NCBI GenBank assembly: GCA_963759055.1
Contig: CAVWYD010000009.1
Span: 102,957-166,956, forward strand
DNA length: 64,000 nt
From: Thiosocius sp963759055
Lineage (GTDB): Bacteria > Pseudomonadota > Gammaproteobacteria > Chromatiales > Chromatiaceae
Reading direction: 5' to 3'
Part shown: piece by piece, positions 18,361 to 26,758 of the stretch
Layout: every line of letters starts with the position of its first letter
Numbering within the stretch: the stretch's first letter is position 1
The notes under the pieces: generated by a model
The model's input: only the letters and a program-made list of their open reading frames with translations
The model's database searches: none
Told to the model about the DNA's origin: nothing
Program-made: the position numbers and the translations under genes

Positions 18361-18879
18361 CCTGATTTAAGCTTTGGCACCCGCAGCTCCCTGCTATCGG
18401 CTGTCATTGCTGATGTTCCATTTGGCCGAATGACTCGCATCCGATGTGGCGTGTGCAATTTCGTCCGGCCTTGCGTGTAGATCGTCAGGCCGAGCGAAAA
18501 CTTGAGGTTCAACTCTGTTGGCGCGAACCGTGTTTGTCGCGCGAAAGACCTTGATATTTATGGGGATAAGCTGAAAATTGCGGGGTATCTGTCGGGGCTG
18601 AATTTCCATGTCCCGAGCTCGCTGTGGCGCGTGCGACCCGCCTCAGAAATTCGCCAGCATAAGGGGGATCAGCAGCGCGTTCACCAGATCGATGAAGAAG
18701 GCGCAGACCAGGGGCAGTTGGAGCCCGGCCTCTTCCAGTCCCTCGTTCAGCAACATGCCGGCGATCGCGCAGACATGAATGGCGAGAATGGCATCGACAA
18801 AGTCCAGATGGCCAATACCTGTCTGCGTTGGGTCTCTGACAGACCCACGTCCTGGGGTTCTATCTTCTCCGGCTGCAGT
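18361..18879. other. 519-base gap with no confident gene
   Basis: The space between the GGDEF gene and the dihydrolipoyl dehydrogenase-like gene has no convincing full gene. On the minus strand it holds a short hydrophobic reading frame, listed separately. An open plus-strand frame of 148 codons (18502-18948) runs antisense into the downstream gene and shows no protein-like features. Confidence 0.5.
18643..18756 (-). pseudogene. Possible remnant of a small membrane protein
   Basis: Just after the dihydrolipoyl dehydrogenase-like gene, the minus strand encodes a membrane-protein-like segment: VDAILAIHVCAIAGMLLNEG, then PLVCAFFIDLVNALLIPLML, ending at a stop at 18643. An upstream hydrophilic stretch in another frame (LQPEKIEPQDVGLSETQRRQ) would join it only with a frame change near 18790, and neither piece has a normal start codon. 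The given span is from the only ATG in the hydrophobic frame. I do not recognise the family. It may be a decayed or mis-sequenced gene cotranscribed with its upstream neighbour. Confidence 0.3.
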
Positions 18880-20292
18880 TTAAAGAGGGCGCACCTCGGT
18901 TATCGGACCGGGGTTCTTCGCCTCAACCTTGCTATAGAGGTCATATAGCGCCGCTTGCAGGGCCTCTTCGATCACCGGATGGTAGAAGGGCATCTGCAGC
19001 AGGTCGCCGACCGTCAGGCCCTGTTGAATACTCCAGGCCAGCAGATGCCCCAGGTTTTCCGCCTTAATGCACACCATCTCGGCACCCAGCATCTGCCCCG
19101 TCTCCTTGTCGGCATAGACCCGGATCAGGCCCTTGTTCTTGGCCATGATGAGCGCACGACCGACCGGTGCCATCTGAACCTCGCCGACGGCTGCCTTGTC
19201 GAGGTCCAGCGATGCATAGCTTTGACCGACCTGGACGATATTGGGGTCACAGAAGGTGATGTTCAGCGGGGTCTTGCGTTTGTAGGCCGCTACGTGGTCA
19301 CTCACCGCGTTCTGGCCGGCGATCCGGCCCTCATCCCCGGCCTCGTGCAGCAGAGGGCGCTCGCCTGTCACGTCGCCGGCCAGGAAGACCGGCAGGTCAC
19401 CGACCTGCATGGTGTTGGGGTTGTAGACCGGGATGCCGTGCTTCCCGATCGGCGCACCGATCTTTTCAAGGCCGAGTTTCTCAACATTCGGCTGGCGTCC
19501 CAGACTGGCGAAGACGCGGTCCACCTCGATGCTGTTATCGCCAGCGCTTACCCGTAGTCTGCCGTTGCTGCCCTCGCTGATCTCGGCCGGATGGCCCAGC
19601 CACATCGGCATTTCCTTGCCAATGATGTCAATCGCGGTCTTGATCACCTCGGGGTCGGTGAGCCCGCCAATGGCCTCCTGCATGTCGACGCCGATAACCT
19701 CGCAGCCAAGCCGTTTGAGTGACTGCCCGAGTTCCAGACCGATGACGCCCAATCCAAGCACGGCTACCGAATCGGGGACCGTCTCCAGTTCGAAGAACTC
19801 GTCGGTGGTGATGATGCGGTCGCGAAAAGTCTGCCACGCAGCAGGGATGATGGGTCGAGAACCGGTCGCGATGATGACTTTTCCGGCCCGGATGCGTTGT
19901 CCGTCTTCCATTTCAAGCACACCGGGTTCGACGAAACGGGCGTAACCTTCGACGAACATGCCCTCGGGCATTTTGTCGGTGCTGTTGGAGATCACGCGCT
20001 CGACGAACATATCGCGCAGGTCCTGCACGTATTCCATCGCTTCGCCGACGTCCAGGCTCAGGCCTTCGTGACCCTCCAGGCCGAAGCGCTTGAACACGCC
20101 TCGGCGATGAAAGTCCTCGGCGACCTGAATCACGGCCTTGGAGGGCATGCAGCCGACACGGGCGCAGGTCGTTCCCAACTCGCCGCCGTTGATCAGAACG
20201 ACGGATTTGCCGGATGGCCTGACCCGGCTCATGGCGTACAGACCGGCGCTGCCCGAGCCGATGATTGCGACATCTACCTGGCGTTCTTCCAC
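18880..20292 (-). CDS. Dihydrolipoyl dehydrogenase-like flavoprotein
   Basis: This 470-residue class I pyridine-nucleotide disulfide oxidoreductase has the FAD site VAIIGSGSAGLYA, the redox-active disulfide GTTCARVGCMPSKA, an ATGSRP loop, the NAD(P) site VAVLGLGVIGLELGQSL, a second FAD motif LPVFLAGDVTG and a C-terminal dimer domain. That domain carries the catalytic His-Glu pair (FYHPVIEEALQAA). It probably oxidises dihydrolipoamide or a related dithiol with NAD. It stands alone, with no E2/E3-type partner beside it, so the physiological substrate is uncertain; homologues of this subtype are often annotated simply as dihydrolipoyl dehydrogenase. Confidence 0.8.
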   Translation of the reverse strand: MEERQVDVAIIGSGSAGLYAMSRVRPSGKSVVLINGGELGTTCARVGCMPSKAVIQVAEDFHRRGVFKRFGLEGHEGLSLDVGEAMEYVQDLRDMFVERVISNSTDKMPEGMFVEGYARFVEPGVLEMEDGQRIRAGKVIIATGSRPIIPAAWQTFRDRIITTDEFFELETVPDSVAVLGLGVIGLELGQSLKRLGCEVIGVDMQEAIGGLTDPEVIKTAIDIIGKEMPMWLGHPAEISEGSNGRLRVSAGDNSIEVDRVFASLGRQPNVEKLGLEKIGAPIGKHGIPVYNPNTMQVGDLPVFLAGDVTGERPLLHEAGDEGRIAGQNAVSDHVAAYKRKTPLNITFCDPNIVQVGQSYASLDLDKAAVGEVQMAPVGRALIMAKNKGLIRVYADKETGQMLGAEMVCIKAENLGHLLAWSIQQGLTVGDLLQMPFYHPVIEEALQAALYDLYSKVEAKNPGPITEVRPL

Positions 20293-20352
20293 TTCGAACC
20301 TCGAAAGAATAAAAAATCAGGCGCGTATTCTAACCTTTCGGTGTCCCCGCGT

Positions 20353-20628
20353 TTACAGGGAACCCGAGCGGTAATCGACGGGGCGCCATCGCATTTTTTG
20401 GTGTCGTGGTCTGGGCAGGATGCTCTGCTGCCTCGCTACGTGCCGGTTCGGCATGATCGGCGGCAGCCGGTGGTACATGGGCCGGGCGTACCTGTTGACG
20501 GGATAAGGCGCAGGGCGCGCGTAGTTCTTGTTGCCCGATCCCATTAACAAACAGAAAAAGGCATTTGCAGTCTGTGGCAGAAACAAGGCGCCGCACAGCA
20601 GGGTGACGCAGCTATATCGAAGCGTACT
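20353..20628 (-). CDS. Possible small secreted Pro/Arg/Tyr-rich protein
   Basis: Overlapping the last bases of glcE, this frame encodes a clear signal-peptide-like stretch (CVTLLCGALFLPQTANA) followed by a mature part of about 65 residues starting FFCLLMGSGNKNYARPAPYP and rich in Pro, Arg, Met and Tyr. The frame is open upstream to an ATG at 20757 inside glcE, but the signal-peptide region near 20610-20630 has no standard start codon, so the true N-terminus is unknown. Short Tyr/Pro-rich secreted proteins of this look occur in several sulfur-oxidising gammaproteobacteria; assignment to any such family is only a suggestion. Confidence 0.35.
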   Translation of the reverse strand, partial: STLRYSCVTLLCGALFLPQTANAFFCLLMGSGNKNYARPAPYPVNRYARPMYHRLPPIMPNRHVARQQSILPRPRHQKMRWRPVDYRSGSL

Positions 20629-21673
20629 GGCGGCCGGGATTGAGAATCCCTTCCGGGTCGAAGGTCTTTTTGAGTCCGCGGTGCAGGCGTTCGCGCACGC
20701 TGTCGAGGGGGTGGAAGACTGGGGTTTTTCCGTCGCCATGGCGGAAAAGTATGGCATGTCCGCCGACTTTTGCGACCTCTTCGCGGATGTCCATCGCGCT
20801 GCTGCTAGTGTAAACCCAGCGCTGGGAACCCGCCCAATCGGTCAGGACCTGGTGTTCGCAATCGAGGCGGGGAGTGGCCGGCGGTAGCGAAAGTCGCCAG
20901 AGGGGACGCTCAGATCGGAAGAATCGGAGACGATGGTTTCGCAGATGCTGCCAGAAGTCTTCACCATCCCCGGCATCGCCACCTATCTGCTTTTCCCAGG
21001 CGGCAACACTGGCCGAATTGCCAGACAGGCGCAGGTGCAGCCGGTCGTCCAGATGGCAGGCAGCCGAGAGTGGCGCCGGCTGTCTCGCCAGTTCGCGCAT
21101 TTTCTGCAGGGCGCGTTCGCGCGACAGTTCGAGGACCAGGCTGCGTTCCGCCGTCGGTGCAGGTAAGACCTTGATGGAAACCTCGAGCAGGGCGCCGAGG
21201 GTACCGAGCGCGCCGGCCATCAACCGTGAAAGGTCGTATCCGGCGACGTTCTTCATTACCTCTCCGCCAAAGTGAAGGATACGGCCGCGACCATCCAGAA
21301 GGGTTATGCCAAGCAGCTGGTCGCGTGGTGCACCACCCCAAGGTCTGCGTGGGCCACCCAGACCGCTGGCGATGGCGCCACCGAGTGATGCCGTATGGTC
21401 AAATCCCGGCGGTTCGAAGGTCAGCATCTGACCGTTCTCGGCCAGCGCGGCTTCTATCTCCGGGATAGGTGTGCCGGCGCGGGCGCTGAGCACCAGCTCG
21501 GTCGGCTCATACCGCGTGATGCCGCTGTGTCCGCTCAGTTGCAGCGGCTCACCCTCGACGGGATGACCGTAGAAGCTCTTGCTGTTTAACCCGATCAGTT
21601 TTAGCGGCCGGCCCCGTTCAGCGGCATTGCGGACCTGTTCGGCAAGCGCCTGAGCAATTTCTCCTTCTGCCAT
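20612..21673 (-). CDS. glcE: Glycolate oxidase FAD-binding subunit GlcE
   Basis: GlcE is the second FAD-linked subunit of the glycolate oxidase complex (GlcDEF), which converts glycolate to glyoxylate at the membrane. The 353-residue product has the FAD_binding_4 fold: LIGLNSKSFYGHPVEG, FEPPGFDHTASLGGAIASGL and GGEVMKNVAGYDLSRLMAGA. The C-terminus has the family pattern FDPEGILNPGRQY. Its ATG overlaps the glcD stop (ATGA at 21673). The third subunit, the iron-sulfur protein GlcF, normally follows but is absent here. Confidence 0.92.
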   Translation of the reverse strand: MAEGEIAQALAEQVRNAAERGRPLKLIGLNSKSFYGHPVEGEPLQLSGHSGITRYEPTELVLSARAGTPIPEIEAALAENGQMLTFEPPGFDHTASLGGAIASGLGGPRRPWGGAPRDQLLGITLLDGRGRILHFGGEVMKNVAGYDLSRLMAGALGTLGALLEVSIKVLPAPTAERSLVLELSRERALQKMRELARQPAPLSAACHLDDRLHLRLSGNSASVAAWEKQIGGDAGDGEDFWQHLRNHRLRFFRSERPLWRLSLPPATPRLDCEHQVLTDWAGSQRWVYTSSSAMDIREEVAKVGGHAILFRHGDGKTPVFHPLDSVRERLHRGLKKTFDPEGILNPGRQYASI

Positions 21674-23148
21674 CAGAACCGCTCCAGGTGGGGGAAGCGG
21701 AGATCACCGGCCTTGACATGCATGGCCCCGAACTCGGCACAGCGGTTGAGTGTGGGAATCGCCTTGCCCGGATTCAGCAGTCCCTTCCGGTCGAACACCG
21801 CCTTTACATCGTGGAACATCTGCAGTTCCTCGGGCGGGAACTGGGCGCACATCTGGTTGATCTTCTCCAGTCCGACCCCGTGTTCGCCGGTGATGGTGCC
21901 ACCAACCTCGACACACAGTTCCAGGATGCGACCTCCAACCTCTTCGGCCAGCTCCAGTTCGCCGCTGTTGTTTGCATCGTACAGAATCAGCGGATGCAGG
22001 TTGCCATCGCCGGCATGGAAAACATTGGCTACCCGAAGACCGGATTCCTGCGAATATTGCGCGATCTCACGCAGCACGCGCGGCAGGTGCTTGCGCGGGA
22101 TGGTGCCGTCCATACAGTAATAGTCCGGCGAAATGCGGCCGACCGCGGGGAAGGCCGCCTTGCGCCCCGCCCAGAACCGCGCGCGTTCTGTCTCGTCGCT
22201 GGCGGTGCGCACCTCGCTGGCACCGGAGTCGAGCAGTCGCTGGCGCACCTTTGCGATGTCTTCCGATACCTCTTCGCTACCGCCGTCGACTTCACACAGC
22301 AGGATGGCCGCGGCGTCGGTAGGGTAGCCCGCATGCACGAAGTCCTCCGCCGCGCGCAGCGACGGGTTGTCCATCATTTCAAGACCGGCCGGGAGGATCC
22401 CCGCGGCAATGATGTCGGCAACTGCCTGGCCAGCAGTCTCGACCTCATCGAACGCGGCGAGTGCCACCTGGGCGCGTTGAGGGATGGGCAGCAACTTGAC
22501 CGTGACTTCGACAACGATTCCGAGCATGCCCTCGGACCCGGTAATCAGCGCCAACAGATCGTAGCCAGGACCGTCGAGCCCGCCGCCGCCGAGGGTGACC
22601 CGTTCGCCCTCGATGGTGATCATCTCGACCGACAGCAGGTTGTTCACCGTGAGTCCGTATTTGAGACAGTGCACGCCGCCGGCATTTTCTGCCACATTTC
22701 CGCCAATCGAGCACGCTATCTGCGACGAGGGGTCGGGCGCGTAATACAGGCCGTGTGGTTTCGCCGCCTCGCTGATTGCGAGGTTACGCACCCCGGGCTG
22801 CACCCTGGCGCAGCAGTTTTCGGGTTCGATTGCGATGATGTGGTTCAGTCGTGCAAGACTGAGCAGGATACCGTCTTCATTCGGCAAAGCGCCCCCGGAA
22901 AGACCGGTGCCGGCGCCGCGAGCCACCACCGCGATACCCTCCGCGTGACAGATGCGCAGCACAGCCTGCACCTCAGCGGCCGAGCCGGGCAGCACCACCA
23001 GCAGCGGCACCACGCGGTACGCGGCCAGTCCATCGCACTCGTAGGGTTTGAGTTCCTCGGCCAGACTCAACACATGCGGCCCGTCGACCACCTTCCTCAG
23101 CTTTGGTGCGAGGACCTCCCGCCGCTTGTTGCGCTCAATTTCGTTCAT
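21673..23148 (-). CDS. glcD: Glycolate oxidase subunit GlcD (FAD-linked)
   Basis: GlcD is the catalytic FAD subunit of glycolate oxidase. The start is taken as ATG 23148 (MNEIERNKRREVLAPKLRKV), giving about 491 residues; the open frame extends upstream but with unconserved sequence. The FAD_binding_4 domain includes VVLPGSAAEVQAVLRICHAE, VARGAGTGLSGGALP and CSIGGNVAENAGGVHCLKYG. The C-terminal FAD-oxidase domain has RVANVFHAGDGNLHPLILYD, GGTITGEHGVGLEK and DRKGLLNPGKAIPT. Coupled to glcE by a one-base overlap and divergent from the gene at 23304. Confidence 0.95.
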   Translation of the reverse strand: MNEIERNKRREVLAPKLRKVVDGPHVLSLAEELKPYECDGLAAYRVVPLLVVLPGSAAEVQAVLRICHAEGIAVVARGAGTGLSGGALPNEDGILLSLARLNHIIAIEPENCCARVQPGVRNLAISEAAKPHGLYYAPDPSSQIACSIGGNVAENAGGVHCLKYGLTVNNLLSVEMITIEGERVTLGGGGLDGPGYDLLALITGSEGMLGIVVEVTVKLLPIPQRAQVALAAFDEVETAGQAVADIIAAGILPAGLEMMDNPSLRAAEDFVHAGYPTDAAAILLCEVDGGSEEVSEDIAKVRQRLLDSGASEVRTASDETERARFWAGRKAAFPAVGRISPDYYCMDGTIPRKHLPRVLREIAQYSQESGLRVANVFHAGDGNLHPLILYDANNSGELELAEEVGGRILELCVEVGGTITGEHGVGLEKINQMCAQFPPEELQMFHDVKAVFDRKGLLNPGKAIPTLNRCAEFGAMHVKAGDLRFPHLERF

Positions 23149-23303
23149 CCGCCGATTGTTGCAAAAAAGCGGGTTGAACGCGCACAAAAAAAACGAGGGC
23201 ATAAACCGGAAGGGTCCCGCAGCCACCGGATATCGAAGCTCTGCTAATATCCATCGGCCCGGCGTTTCGGCCGGTTTTCTGCAGGACCTCCCAAGAGACC
23301 GGC

Positions 23304-24128
23304 ATGCCGAATTCTTCACGCACCTTGTTCATCATCTCAGACCGCACAGGAATCACCCTTGAAAATCTGGTTCGCACACTACTGACCCAGTTTGATGATC
23401 TTTGCTGTGACCGGATGGTCCTGCCTTTTCTGGACACCCCCGAGAAAATAGAGGCCGCAATAAGGGAAATCGAATCGGCGGCCAGAGAAAGCGATGCGCG
23501 GCCTGTGGTGTTCTCCAGTATCGTCGATGAACCCATGCGGGCGCGTCTCAAGGAGGCCGACGCTGAGGTATTCGATATCTTCGATACTTACCTGCCGGCG
23601 CTTTCGGCCGCGATCGGTGTTCCGCATAGTGGGCATATCGGTCTCAGTCACGGCATGGGAGACCAGGCCGGATACGACAAGCGCGTGGCCGCTGTGAATT
23701 ACGCTCTCAGCTTCGACGACGGTGCGCGGCTCAACGGGCTTGGAGATGCCGACATCGTTCTTGTCGGCGTTTCAAGAACCGGCAAAACACCCACCTGTCT
23801 GTATCTGGCCATGCAGTATGCGGTCAGGGCCGCCAATTTTCCTCTGACTGAAGATGACTTCTTGATGGGAGAGCTACCGGCCCCATTGCGTGAACACAGG
23901 GGTCGTCTTTTCGGTCTTTCGATCGCACCCGATCGTCTGCATCGAATACGCGAGGAACGTAGTCCGGGTTCAGACTACGCGAGTCTCGCGCAGTGCCGCA
24001 GAGAGATCTCGGCCGCGGAAGGTCTGTTCCTCAGCAGTGACATCGCCTTTCTGGACAGCACCACGGTTTCGATCGAGGAATTGGCTGTTGCCATCATGCA
24101 GCGGATCGGTATGCAAAGAAACTACTGA
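23304..24128 (+). CDS. ppsR: Phosphoenolpyruvate synthase regulatory protein (PSRP)
   Basis: This bifunctional kinase/pyrophosphorylase of the DUF299 family switches PEP synthase off and on by phosphorylating or dephosphorylating a threonine. The 274-residue protein has the N-terminal IISDRTGITLENLVRTLLTQ, the P-loop GVSRTGKT at 155-162 and the conserved LPAPLREHRGRLFGLSIAP and CRREISAAEGLF regions. PEP synthase (ppsA) is often divergent from it but is not here; its neighbour is glcD. Confidence 0.93.
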   Translation: MPNSSRTLFIISDRTGITLENLVRTLLTQFDDLCCDRMVLPFLDTPEKIEAAIREIESAARESDARPVVFSSIVDEPMRARLKEADAEVFDIFDTYLPALSAAIGVPHSGHIGLSHGMGDQAGYDKRVAAVNYALSFDDGARLNGLGDADIVLVGVSRTGKTPTCLYLAMQYAVRAANFPLTEDDFLMGELPAPLREHRGRLFGLSIAPDRLHRIREERSPGSDYASLAQCRREISAAEGLFLSSDIAFLDSTTVSIEELAVAIMQRIGMQRNY

Positions 24129-24175
24129 GTCAGCGAGGTCAGAACCACCGTCGCCATGGGCAGCGAGGAGGGCGT

Positions 24176-24949
24176 TCACAACAGCTGATTGCTGAGGCTT
24201 CCGATCCCCGGTATCTCGACGACGATAGTCTGGCCGTTTGCCATCTCGGCTGCGCCCACCGAGGTTCCACAGGCGATGACGTCACCAGGGTAAAGCGCGA
24301 TCTCGCGCGCAAGCTGCCATACGATCTCCTGCGGCGAAAAGATCATGTCGCTTACCGGGTAATCCTGTTTCACTTGGCCGTCGAGTATCCCGCGTACACG
24401 CAGCGGAGAAGGATCGATGCCGGTGGCGATGACAGGGCCAATAGGCCCGAACCCGGGCAGGCTCTTGGCCCGACACCATTGGTGGAACTCTGAGTTGTAA
24501 AAAAGGGATTCGGGGGCAGTAACGTCGTTGACGCAGGTATAGCCAAAGATCGCCTCGTCTACCTGGTCGCGTTCAGGCTGAAAACAGGGACTGCCGATGA
24601 CGATGCCCAGTTCGGCCTCGAACTTGACCTTCCCGCTTAAACCCGGCGGCCGTGTGATCGGCCGCTGATGGGCAGACAAGGATTCGCCGAGTTTGACGAA
24701 AAACAGGGGGAAATCCGGTATCCGGGTATTTTCCCGCTGCTGGCGCTCGTGAAAATTGTTCCAAAGGCCAAGGAATTGGCGTGGTTCAACGGGTGGCAGC
24801 CAGATGGCTGTTTCCGCATCCACCATGGCGCCGCTGGCGACAGGGTTGTCGAACAGGTCGCCCTCGTACAATGCGATCCGGTCGCCCTCGAGGCGCCCGA
24901 GCCGGGGTTCGCCCTGTATCTCAATCCTGCACCATTGCGCTGTACTCAT
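24176..24949 (-). CDS. Fumarylacetoacetate hydrolase (FAH) family protein
   Basis: A 257-residue member of the FAH/2-hydroxyhepta-2,4-diene-1,7-dioate isomerase superfamily. The metal-binding and fold signatures are KVKFEAELGIVIG, FGYTCVNDVTA and GFGPIGPVIATG, with the C-terminal GDVIACGTSVGAA. Family members hydrolyse or isomerise dicarbonyl compounds or decarboxylate oxaloacetate; the exact substrate cannot be inferred. It is divergent from a second FAH paralogue only in position, not operonic with it (that one is at 28783-29679). Confidence 0.85.
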   Translation of the reverse strand: MSTAQWCRIEIQGEPRLGRLEGDRIALYEGDLFDNPVASGAMVDAETAIWLPPVEPRQFLGLWNNFHERQQRENTRIPDFPLFFVKLGESLSAHQRPITRPPGLSGKVKFEAELGIVIGSPCFQPERDQVDEAIFGYTCVNDVTAPESLFYNSEFHQWCRAKSLPGFGPIGPVIATGIDPSPLRVRGILDGQVKQDYPVSDMIFSPQEIVWQLAREIALYPGDVIACGTSVGAAEMANGQTIVVEIPGIGSLSNQLL

Positions 24950-25008
24950 TGGCTGCCTCTTCTTAGGGCCCGTTCACACTGCAACACGGCAGCAACGCTG
25001 GCGTGTTT

Positions 25009-26640
25009 CTAGGTAATGACGTCCGGCTCGGCGCGGCCGGTTCTTGTTTCGATCTCGGCGAGCCTGTTTGCGGTAGCAATCAGGGTTGCAAGCGCCGTCT
25101 GCGGGTCCATCTGCTGTCGTGTGGGGTCGGGTTCGAAGGACTCGAGATAAACCCTCAGTGTTGCACCGACGGTACCCGTACCCGACAGGCGAAAAACGAT
25201 CCTCGACCCATCCTCGAAGCCTATACGAATCCCCTGGTGTTGACTCACCGAGCCGTCGATCGGATCCGTATAGCTGAAATCATCCGCGTAAGCGACAGAC
25301 TTGCCGTCCAGCGTCGCGCCCTGCAACTGTGGAAGCCGGGCGCGCAGCGCGTCCATCAGCTTGTCCGCGGCCTTGCTCTTGATACCTTCGTAGTCATGCC
25401 GGCTGTAATAGTTGCGACCGTAGCTTTGCCAATGGCCGGTCACTATATCGGCGACCGACTGACCGCGCCGGGCGATGACGTTGAGCCATGCCAGTACTGC
25501 CCAGATGCCGTCTTTCTCGCGCACGTGATCCGATCCCGTGCCAAAACTTTCCTCGCCACAGAAGGCGATGCGACCGGCATCCAGCAGGTTACCGAAAAAC
25601 TTCCATCCGGTCGGTGTCTCGAAGCATTCGATGCCCAGGGTCGCAGCGACATGATCGACCGCCTGACTTGTGGGCATGGACCGCGCTACACCCGGTATGC
25701 CGTTGCTGTGCGCCGGGATCAGCGTTGCATTGGCAGCCAGGACGGCAAGGCTGTCGCTCGGGGTCACGAAAAAATCCCGCCCGAGGATCATGTTGCGGTC
25801 GCCGTCACCATCCGAGGCAGCGGCAAAATCGACACCGTCCTGACCCTTGGTCATCGCCACCAGCTCGGCAGCGTGGACCAGGTTAGGGTCGGGGTGGTGG
25901 CCGCCGAAATCCTCCAGCGGAACGCCGTTGATCACCGTACCCTTCGGTGCGCCGAGTTGTCGTTCGAGAATGCGCTTCGCATAGGGTCCGGTGATGGCGT
26001 GCATGGCATCGAAGCGCATGCGAAAACCGCTCGAAAGCAGTCCGCGGATCGCGTCGAAATCGAAGATGTCCGCCATCAACGCCGCGTAGTCCGCCACCGG
26101 GTCGATGACCTCGATCTGCATCTCATCGAGCTTATAGCTGCCCAGGCTGTCGAGCGGTATGTCTTCACCACCCACGTTGCGGAAGTCTGATATTTCGAGC
26201 GTTCGGGCATAGATAGACTCGGTCACCTTCTCTGTCGCCGGGCCACCGTTGGCCATGTTGTACTTGATCCCGAAGTCGCCGTCGGGTCCGCCCGGATTGT
26301 GGCTGGCTGACAGGATCAGGCCACCGGCGGCCGCGTACTTGCGGATCACGCACGAGGCGGCGGGGGTCGACAGCAGGCCGCTCTGGCCGACCAGTACCCG
26401 GGCCAGACCGTTTGCCGCGGCCATCTTCAGGATGATCTGAATGGCCTCACGGTTGAAAAAACGGCCGTCGCCACCCAGGACCAGGGTGCCGCCGATGAGT
26501 TCGCTCTGGGTGTCAAACACCGCCTGGACGAAGTTGTGCAGATAGTTGCCCTGGCGGAATATATCGACCCGCTTGCGCAGGCCCGAGGTGCCGGGTTTCT
26601 GATCTTTGAAGGGATGGGTGGAATAGGTGGTGAATGGCAT
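25009..26640 (-). CDS. pgm: Phosphoglucomutase (alpha-D-glucose-specific)
   Basis: Interconverts glucose 1-phosphate and glucose 6-phosphate for glycogen, trehalose or cell-envelope sugar synthesis. ATG 26640 (MPFTTYSTHPFKDQKPGTSG) gives 543 residues, as for the PGM1-like family. The KPGTSGLRKRV substrate loop, the phosphoserine loop LILSASHNPGG, the metal loop ASDGDGDRNMI and the sugar loop CGEESFGTGSDHVREKDG are all present. The C-terminus binds phosphate (FRLSGTGTVGATLRVY). The start codon is 118 bases from the divergent htpG start. Confidence 0.96.
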   Translation of the reverse strand: MPFTTYSTHPFKDQKPGTSGLRKRVDIFRQGNYLHNFVQAVFDTQSELIGGTLVLGGDGRFFNREAIQIILKMAAANGLARVLVGQSGLLSTPAASCVIRKYAAAGGLILSASHNPGGPDGDFGIKYNMANGGPATEKVTESIYARTLEISDFRNVGGEDIPLDSLGSYKLDEMQIEVIDPVADYAALMADIFDFDAIRGLLSSGFRMRFDAMHAITGPYAKRILERQLGAPKGTVINGVPLEDFGGHHPDPNLVHAAELVAMTKGQDGVDFAAASDGDGDRNMILGRDFFVTPSDSLAVLAANATLIPAHSNGIPGVARSMPTSQAVDHVAATLGIECFETPTGWKFFGNLLDAGRIAFCGEESFGTGSDHVREKDGIWAVLAWLNVIARRGQSVADIVTGHWQSYGRNYYSRHDYEGIKSKAADKLMDALRARLPQLQGATLDGKSVAYADDFSYTDPIDGSVSQHQGIRIGFEDGSRIVFRLSGTGTVGATLRVYLESFEPDPTRQQMDPQTALATLIATANRLAEIETRTGRAEPDVIT

Positions 26641-26758
26641 CTTTGGAGAGGTCCTGCGGAAAGTGGGCCGATTTTTACCACAGCCGGCCCTTGAAATCCT
26701 ACCAAACCGCCCCCATTTGCGCGTGCATCGCAAAAATCTCCCGGAGGAAGTCAGACAG

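Noticed and set aside
18502..18948. 148-codon plus-strand reading frame
   Set aside because: It runs antisense into the 3' end of a confident flavoprotein gene and has no family-like or domain-like sequence.
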